A DNA stretch of 9,102 nt from an uncultured Prevotella sp. (GTDB lineage Bacteria; Bacteroidota; Bacteroidia; Bacteroidales; Bacteroidaceae): the NCBI GenBank assembly GCA_900556795.1, contig USQD01000064.1, forward strand, positions 1 through 9,102, given 5' to 3'. The stretch's first letter is position 1; each line of letters starts with the position of its first letter. The notes under the pieces are model-generated. The model ran no database searches and was not told the DNA's origin. It saw only the letters and a program-made list of their open reading frames with translations. The translations under genes were made by a program, and so were the position numbers. Positions 5,402 through 9,102 of this stretch are shown piece after piece.

Positions 5402-6247
5402 TTATCCGTAATTCTCAATTAAGTATTTCACGAACTGTGGGTCGCCGAAATCTATGGTACCAGCGTCATGCTGGTTCATCTTGGCAATCTGTGCCATATC
5501 ATCGTCACTCAGCGAGAAGTCAAAGATGTCGATATTCTGCGCCATGCGCTCCTTATGGCTCGACTTAGGAATAGCCACGATGCCACGCTGGGTGAGCCAA
5601 CGGAGAGCGACCTGAGCGGCAGTCTTATTATACTTGGCACCGATAGTAGTCAGCAGTTCGTTCTTCACAATGCCGTCTGTTCCTTGTCCACCGAGTGGAT
5701 ACCATGCCATCATTTTAGTGCCAAACTCGCCAAGAATCAGCTCAATTCCAGTCTGCTGAGAAAGCGTGTTGCACTCCAACTGGTTCACCATAGGCTTCAA
5801 CTCTACATAGTGGACAAAGTCGAAGAAACGGCCTGCCTGGAAGTTGCTCACACCGATGGCACGCACCTTGCCTGCACGATAAGCCTTCTCCATAGCCCGC
5901 CAAGTGCCGAACACGTCGCTATAGGCCTGATGGATGAGTAACAAATCAATGTACTCCGTCTGCAACTTACGCAGACTCTCATCGATGCTCTTAGCAGCCT
6001 GTTCTTCACCAGCATTGGATATCCAGACCTTTGTTACAAGGAACAAATCTTCGCGCTTGATGCCACTCTTGCGCCAGGCATTGCCAACGCCCTCCTCATT
6101 CTGGTAGGCCTGTGCCGTATCAATCAGGCGATAGCCTACACTTAATGCTTCACTCACGCAACACTCACACTCTTCAGGGCTTACGAGAAACACACCGTAG
6201 CCCAATGTCGGCATCTGAACACCATTGTATAGTTTTATATATTCCAT
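5402..6247 (-). CDS. Aldo/keto reductase (AKR5-like, diketogluconate reductase group)
   Basis: This is an intact 281-residue (beta/alpha)8-barrel reductase that uses NADPH to reduce aldehydes and ketones. The start is ATG 6247, giving MEYIKLYNGVQMPTLGYGVF, the family's standard beginning. The catalytic tetrad is complete: D43 and Y48 (IDTAQAYQNE), K73 (VTKVW) and H106 (LLIHQAY). Other signatures are IGVSNF (131-136), NQLECN (155-160) and the NADPH-phosphate loop IPKSSHKERM (226-235). The gene lies 11 nt after the flavodoxin stop. The downstream fragment at 2873-3211 is a second, broken member of the same family. The substrate cannot be read from the sequence. It has no signal peptide, so it is cytoplasmic. 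Confidence 0.95.
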   Translation of the reverse strand: MEYIKLYNGVQMPTLGYGVFLVSPEECECCVSEALSVGYRLIDTAQAYQNEEGVGNAWRKSGIKREDLFLVTKVWISNAGEEQAAKSIDESLRKLQTEYIDLLLIHQAYSDVFGTWRAMEKAYRAGKVRAIGVSNFQAGRFFDFVHYVELKPMVNQLECNTLSQQTGIELILGEFGTKMMAWYPLGGQGTDGIVKNELLTTIGAKYNKTAAQVALRWLTQRGIVAIPKSSHKERMAQNIDIFDFSLSDDDMAQIAKMNQHDAGTIDFGDPQFVKYLIENYG

Positions 6248-6258
6248 ATTATTCGTCG

Positions 6259-6906
6259 TTAATATCCTAAACCATTCAACCACTTCTCGACCTTTTTCTT
6301 TTCCGTACGTACTTCGTGACCATAGATGCTGAATCCCTTTGTAACATCTGCACCAGGGAATGCATCCTTCACATCCTCTACACAGTTGGCCAATCCAGAA
6401 CCTTCGTGAGTGGTAAAAGGAATGACGGTCTTGCCCTTCAGGTCATTAACATGCTTCTTGAAGAAGGTAAACATTACTTGAGGATAAGTGCCCCACCATA
6501 CGGGGCCACCGATAAACACAGTGTCGTATTTATTTAGGTCGATGTCGCCTTCATATTCAGGCAACTCACCGTTTTTAACTTCTTCCTTTGCCAGATTGAT
6601 GAGTGGTGTATAAGCCATGCCGTCGTACTTGTGGGTAACGATTTCAAACTGCTCTGCACCTGTCACTTCTGTGATGTAGTCTGCCACAATCTTCGTGTTA
6701 CCTACCTCAATGTTTCCTACTGCGTAGTTGTCTCCCGCATGCGAGAAGAACACTACAATTGCCTTTCCGTCTTTTGCCATAACTGTTTTCCCGTTTGTCG
6801 TTGTTTGTTCATTCGCAGCAATCTCTTTCTTGCAGTTTCCACCGCATGCAGTGGAAACCAGCATACACAAAGCTGATGCAAGTATCAGTTTCAATGATTT
6901 ACCCAT
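6259..6906 (-). CDS. Flavodoxin-like lipoprotein
   Basis: This 215-residue protein starts at ATG 6906, chosen because MGKSLKLILASALCMLVSTAC is a lipoprotein signal with candidate lipid cysteine C21 (STAC); upstream extensions lack this. The rest is a flavodoxin fold: AIVVFFSHAGDN (49-60) carries the FMN phosphate-binding loop in the T/S-rich position, VFIGGPVWWGTYP (130-142) contributes the aromatic flavin contact, and FTTHEGSG (164-171) is the third loop. This fits the Flavodoxin_4 type found in Bacteroidetes. The predicted site is the outer face of the cytoplasmic membrane or the outer membrane, facing the periplasm, where it could carry electrons or act as an FMN-dependent quinone or nitro reductase. 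It begins 1 nt after the preceding stop and ends 11 nt before the aldo/keto reductase. Confidence 0.92.
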   Translation of the reverse strand: MGKSLKLILASALCMLVSTACGGNCKKEIAANEQTTTNGKTVMAKDGKAIVVFFSHAGDNYAVGNIEVGNTKIVADYITEVTGAEQFEIVTHKYDGMAYTPLINLAKEEVKNGELPEYEGDIDLNKYDTVFIGGPVWWGTYPQVMFTFFKKHVNDLKGKTVIPFTTHEGSGLANCVEDVKDAFPGADVTKGFSIYGHEVRTEKKKVEKWLNGLGY

Positions 6907-6907
6907 A

Positions 6908-7342
6908 TTATCCCAAAGTCTGATTCGTTGACCACTCAAAATGCTGCTCACGCTCACTGATCCACCAACGACCGTCAATCTTCTCGTATTTGTCATAGTA
7001 GCGTACTGCATGGGTAGTCAGCACATCCTTACCGTCCTGCTCTGTCACCAGCGTAGCCAGTGCATAGCAAGTACCTGTGGCATGAGTCTCGTCAATGAAA
7101 TCCACACTCTGCTGACCGTTCATGTGGAAAGACACCTTAGCGGCACCGAAAGCCTTGTACTGACGGATCATGTCTTGCACGTTGTTTGCTGTCATGCCCA
7201 GCTTACCACCGAAATACACGTTCAGTTTGATGTCAGGACGGAAAATCTCAACGTAGCAGTCCTGGTTGTTCTTGTCACTCTCTGTTGCATAGAAGTCTAC
7301 TAATGCCTTCAACTCCATGCGGTCTTGAATTCTGAAATCCAT
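6908..7342 (-). CDS. SnoaL/NTF2-like domain protein, first gene of operon
   Basis: This codes 144 residues from ATG 7342. A GTG at 7366 is in frame, but the promoter box at 7378-7371 would put the transcript start at about the same place, so ATG 7342 is preferred. The fold elements of a SnoaL_4-type protein are visible: the opening helix IQDRMELKALVDFYATESDK, FRPDIKLNVYFGG, a helix near NVQDMIRQYKAFG, then strands FHMNGQQSVDF, TGTCYALATL, AVRYYDKYEKIDGRWWISER. There is no signal peptide, in contrast to its relative at 2386-2853. The function is unknown; relatives isomerise or cyclise small molecules or only bind them. Its place at the head of an oxidoreductase operon suggests that it handles the same substrate or product. 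The flavodoxin gene starts 1 nt after its stop. Confidence 0.88.
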   Translation of the reverse strand: MDFRIQDRMELKALVDFYATESDKNNQDCYVEIFRPDIKLNVYFGGKLGMTANNVQDMIRQYKAFGAAKVSFHMNGQQSVDFIDETHATGTCYALATLVTEQDGKDVLTTHAVRYYDKYEKIDGRWWISEREQHFEWSTNQTLG

Positions 7343-7370
7343 TATCTTATCGTTTTTAAGTTTCACGGTG

Positions 7371-7378
7371 CTAAGTTA
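7371..7378 (-). promoter_or_regulatory. Candidate promoter of the oxidoreductase operon
   Basis: On the minus strand TAACTTAG followed by CACC differs from the -7 consensus TAnnTTTG at one position. It would start transcription near 7365 and leave a leader of about 22 nt to ATG 7342. There is no clear -33 TTTG, which fits a promoter that needs an activator such as the divergent AraC-type protein. Confidence 0.5.
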
Positions 7379-7416
7379 CGACGTTTTTCTGGTACTTTAC
7401 TTTCATAAATTGCGTC

Positions 7417-7443
7417 ACAATTTTCACTTTTTACACAAATTGT
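7417..7443. promoter_or_regulatory. Candidate operator between divergent promoters
   Basis: A perfect 7-bp inverted repeat, ACAATTT (7417-7423) and AAATTGT (7437-7443), is spaced 13 nt apart. A third AAATTG lies at 7407-7412. The site lies upstream of the operon promoter and just before the regulator's own promoter. That is where an AraC-type protein would bind to control both. Confidence 0.4.
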
Positions 7444-7466
7444 TCGTTTACTTATAAAATAAAGTG

Positions 7467-7474
7467 TATGTTTG
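7467..7474 (+). promoter_or_regulatory. Promoter box of the AraC-family gene
   Basis: TATGTTTG followed by CA matches TAnnTTTG exactly. Transcription would start near 7480, leaving only about 10 nt before ATG 7491, so the message would have a very short leader. This also rules against the in-frame GTG at 7464 as a start. Confidence 0.6.
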
Positions 7475-7490
7475 CAGAAAAAAGCAAGAT

Positions 7491-8306
7491 ATGAATACAG
7501 ATTTTCAATATTCTACAGACTTCTACGGGATGAATTCCCGTGAGTTGAGCCACACCTGCATGCACCTGCTTTGCTTGGCTGGTGAGGCAAGTTTTGTGTT
7601 CAACGAGCATTGCTACCACATTATCAAAAACGACATGGTGGTGATACCGACGCCTGATCGTATCAGCAATCTAGCGGCACATGATGAATTGCAGGTAGAA
7701 TGGTTTGCTGCTGATTATAAGTTTCTTCAGAACCTGCTGCCGTCGAACAACTACAGCATCGGTGGCAGTATCTCGCTGAGCCAAGACCCCGTTATCAAAC
7801 TGACAAATGAACAAGCACGACATCTGCTTGATGATTTCCATCGTCTTCGTGACCGCAAGGACGACAGCCATGTGCAGTTCTATCGCGAACTGATGGGCAG
7901 TCTCTGCCTGACGATGATGTACGACATATTCGAAGCCCATGCCCAACAAGAATCCACAGATACCCATACCGACCGCACAGCTTACATCGTGAAACAGCTG
8001 ATGACACTACTTTCCACCGGCATTAGCCGAACGGAACGTGATGTGAACTACTATGCAGAGCGACTAAACGTATCGCCAAAGTATCTCTCCGCCACCATCA
8101 AACGCGTGACAGGACACAGTGTCACCTCATACATCGACCGACACACCATACCTATATTGAAAGACTATCTGAATGATGAACGTCTGTCCCTCACCCAAAT
8201 AGCCGACCTGATGAACTTCACGTCACTCTCTTACTTCAGCCGCTACTGCACCAAGCATCTTGGCCAGTCCCCCAGCGAATACCGACAGAGTCTTCAACCG
8301 AAATAA
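7491..8306 (+). CDS. AraC-family transcriptional regulator
   Basis: This codes 271 residues from ATG 7491; an in-frame GTG at 7464 lies before the promoter box and is rejected. Residues 1-150 form the variable sensing domain, with a cupin-like run (ASFVFNEHCYHIIKNDMVVIPTPDRI, about 33-58). Residues 180-268 form the twin helix-turn-helix DNA-binding domain: helix pair one in YYAERLNVSPKYLSATIKRV (188-206), helix pair two in LSLTQIADLMNFTSLSYFSR (232-251), and the family's closing signature GQSPSEYR (258-265). The gene is divergent from the oxidoreductase operon across 148 bp, so it most likely activates that operon in response to a small molecule or reactive electrophile. The inducer is unknown; C24, C28 and C41 lie in the sensing domain and could be redox-active, which is a guess. 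Confidence 0.95.
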   Translation: MNTDFQYSTDFYGMNSRELSHTCMHLLCLAGEASFVFNEHCYHIIKNDMVVIPTPDRISNLAAHDELQVEWFAADYKFLQNLLPSNNYSIGGSISLSQDPVIKLTNEQARHLLDDFHRLRDRKDDSHVQFYRELMGSLCLTMMYDIFEAHAQQESTDTHTDRTAYIVKQLMTLLSTGISRTERDVNYYAERLNVSPKYLSATIKRVTGHSVTSYIDRHTIPILKDYLNDERLSLTQIADLMNFTSLSYFSRYCTKHLGQSPSEYRQSLQPK

Positions 8307-8330
8307 TACGAGATCTTATTTGTTTGCAGT

Positions 8331-8456
8331 TTATTTAGCACGTATGTTATCGTATTGTCCTCTGATACAATTGAATTTGCCTCTTGTCAAGATGGCATTC
8401 AGTTGGTCACGTATGGTGCATCGGAATTGAACATTTCTCTTTAAACTTTCAGGCAC
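8331..8456 (-). other. Uncertain 41-codon open frame in the intergenic region
   Basis: The minus-strand frame from GTG 8456 to TAA 8331 reads VPESLKRNVQF...RGQYDNIRAK, a charged peptide with protein-like composition. It has no recognisable family and no clear promoter. A TAG stop closes the frame just upstream. It may be the tail of a lost gene, or chance. The remainder of the 8307-8534 gap holds nothing that I can name, apart from a weak box (TTAATTTG, 8521-8528) before the next gene. Confidence 0.2.
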
Positions 8457-8534
8457 GATTTGCGTCTAATTCTTAGATGATGGCGTTTAAGCACCCATCG
8501 CTTTTTAGGTATTATAAATTTTAATTTGTAGCTT

Positions 8535-8981
8535 ATGAAAAGAATTTTTCGAATATTGATGATTGCCATTTGCTGCATGGTTTCATGCAATATGGTGGCG
8601 AATGCGGGCAACGACAAGCCTATCTCTGTAAATGCACTTCCTGCCAAGGCCCAAACCTTGCTCAATAATCATTTCAATGGTCAGAAAGTGATGCTTGCAA
8701 CGATTGAATCGGGAGTTGTCAGCAGAAGCTATGATGTAGTTCTGCAGAATGGCACGAAGCTGGAGTTCGACAAAAAAGGAAATCTTACAGAGATAGACTG
8801 CAAGCAGGGAATCGTGCCAGCTCTGTTGATTCCGCAAGCCATCAAGAACTACTTGAAGGATAATTATGCAGGACAATCGGTGAAAAAGATTGAAATGAAC
8901 AAGAATGAATACGAGGTGGAACTGACAAACGGATTGGATTTGACCTTCAACAAGCATTTCCAATTAATAGATATTGACTGA
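8535..8981 (+). CDS. Secreted PepSY-like domain protein
   Basis: This 148-residue protein has an export signal (MKRIFRILMIAICCMVSCNMVANA). Cleavage after ANA is likely; C18 in MVSC is an alternative lipid site. The mature part consists of two similar halves, about 34-89 and 97-148. Each has a short helix (LPAKAQTLLNNHF; IPQAIKNYLKDNY), then a three-strand sheet ending in LEFDKKGNLTEID or LTFNKHFQLIDID. This is the PepSY_like (DUF2874) arrangement, common in Bacteroidetes periplasmic proteins and structurally related to beta-lactamase-inhibitor-like folds. The biochemical role of the family is not established; inhibition of or binding to a partner protein is often proposed. It reads in the same direction as the AraC gene, but the 228-bp gap suggests its own promoter. 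A terminator follows 70 nt after its stop. Confidence 0.88.
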   Translation: MKRIFRILMIAICCMVSCNMVANAGNDKPISVNALPAKAQTLLNNHFNGQKVMLATIESGVVSRSYDVVLQNGTKLEFDKKGNLTEIDCKQGIVPALLIPQAIKNYLKDNYAGQSVKKIEMNKNEYEVELTNGLDLTFNKHFQLIDID

Positions 8982-9051
8982 TCTGCATTTTGTAAATAGA
9001 TTTTCCTGCATAGGGTGAAAACTACAGATAAATTATATGATGGTTTTAAGT

Positions 9052-9091
9052 AAAAAGTTACGGAGAATATGAATCATCTCCGTAACTTTTT
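9052..9091. terminator. Intrinsic terminator after the PepSY-like gene
   Basis: AAAAAGTTACGGAGA (9052-9066) and TCTCCGTAACTTTTT (9077-9091) form a perfect 15-bp stem with a 10-nt loop. It has a T-rich tail on the right and an A-tract on the left, so it can stop transcription from either side. The 70 nt between the gene and the hairpin show nothing else. Confidence 0.9.
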
Positions 9092-9102
9092 ATATTTTTG
9101 CT

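Noticed and set aside
7343..7366. Upstream GTG start (7366) for the first operon gene
   Set aside because: The GTG would lie at the predicted transcription start, and the SnoaL-like protein is complete from ATG 7342.
8583..8963. 126-codon minus-strand frame opposite the PepSY-like gene
   Set aside because: The plus strand has a signal peptide and two internal repeats of a known family; the minus frame has neither.

Overview
The window looks like a chromosomal segment from a Bacteroidales bacterium, probably Prevotella/Segatella or a near relative. Reasons: promoter boxes of the TAnnTTTG type (996-1003 and 7467-7474), gene starts without Shine-Dalgarno sequences, a PepSY-like periplasmic protein, a lipoprotein flavodoxin, and an IS66-family end. 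The genus is inferred from style, not from a marker gene.

Left third (1-2000), mobile and non-coding. The window opens inside an IS66-type transposase; its gene ends at 363, a strong hairpin overlaps the stop, and the element appears to end at 418 (...CGCTTAC). From 419 to about 1282 I see no convincing gene. This stretch holds a duplicated module of 12-bp tandem repeats plus palindromes (471-612 and 678-794) and an orphan promoter followed by a structured leader (996-1236). From about 1283 to 1998 lies a group II intron on the minus strand. Its RNA core motifs are visible, but no reverse transcriptase/maturase gene is present.

Centre (2036-7342), one tightly packed minus-strand operon. In transcription order: a SnoaL/NTF2-like protein, a flavodoxin-type lipoprotein, an aldo/keto reductase, an iron-type alcohol dehydrogenase, a 37-residue remnant that looks like the head of a secreted carboxymuconolactone-decarboxylase-family protein, an SDR oxidoreductase, a headless aldo/keto reductase, a secreted NTF2-like protein, and a secreted KDG-motif/NTF2-like gene broken by an in-frame TAA and cut short at its 3' end. 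Gaps are mostly 1-42 nt and one junction is an ATGA overlap. The intact enzymes suggest reduction or detoxification of aldehydes, ketones or quinones. Three or four members are decayed and cluster at the distal end, next to the intron.

Right (7343-9102). An AraC-family regulator is divergent from the operon across a 148-bp intergenic region with a promoter on each side and an inverted repeat between them, so it is the likely controller. A 228-bp stretch without a convincing gene follows, then a secreted PepSY-like protein and a clear bidirectional-type terminator.
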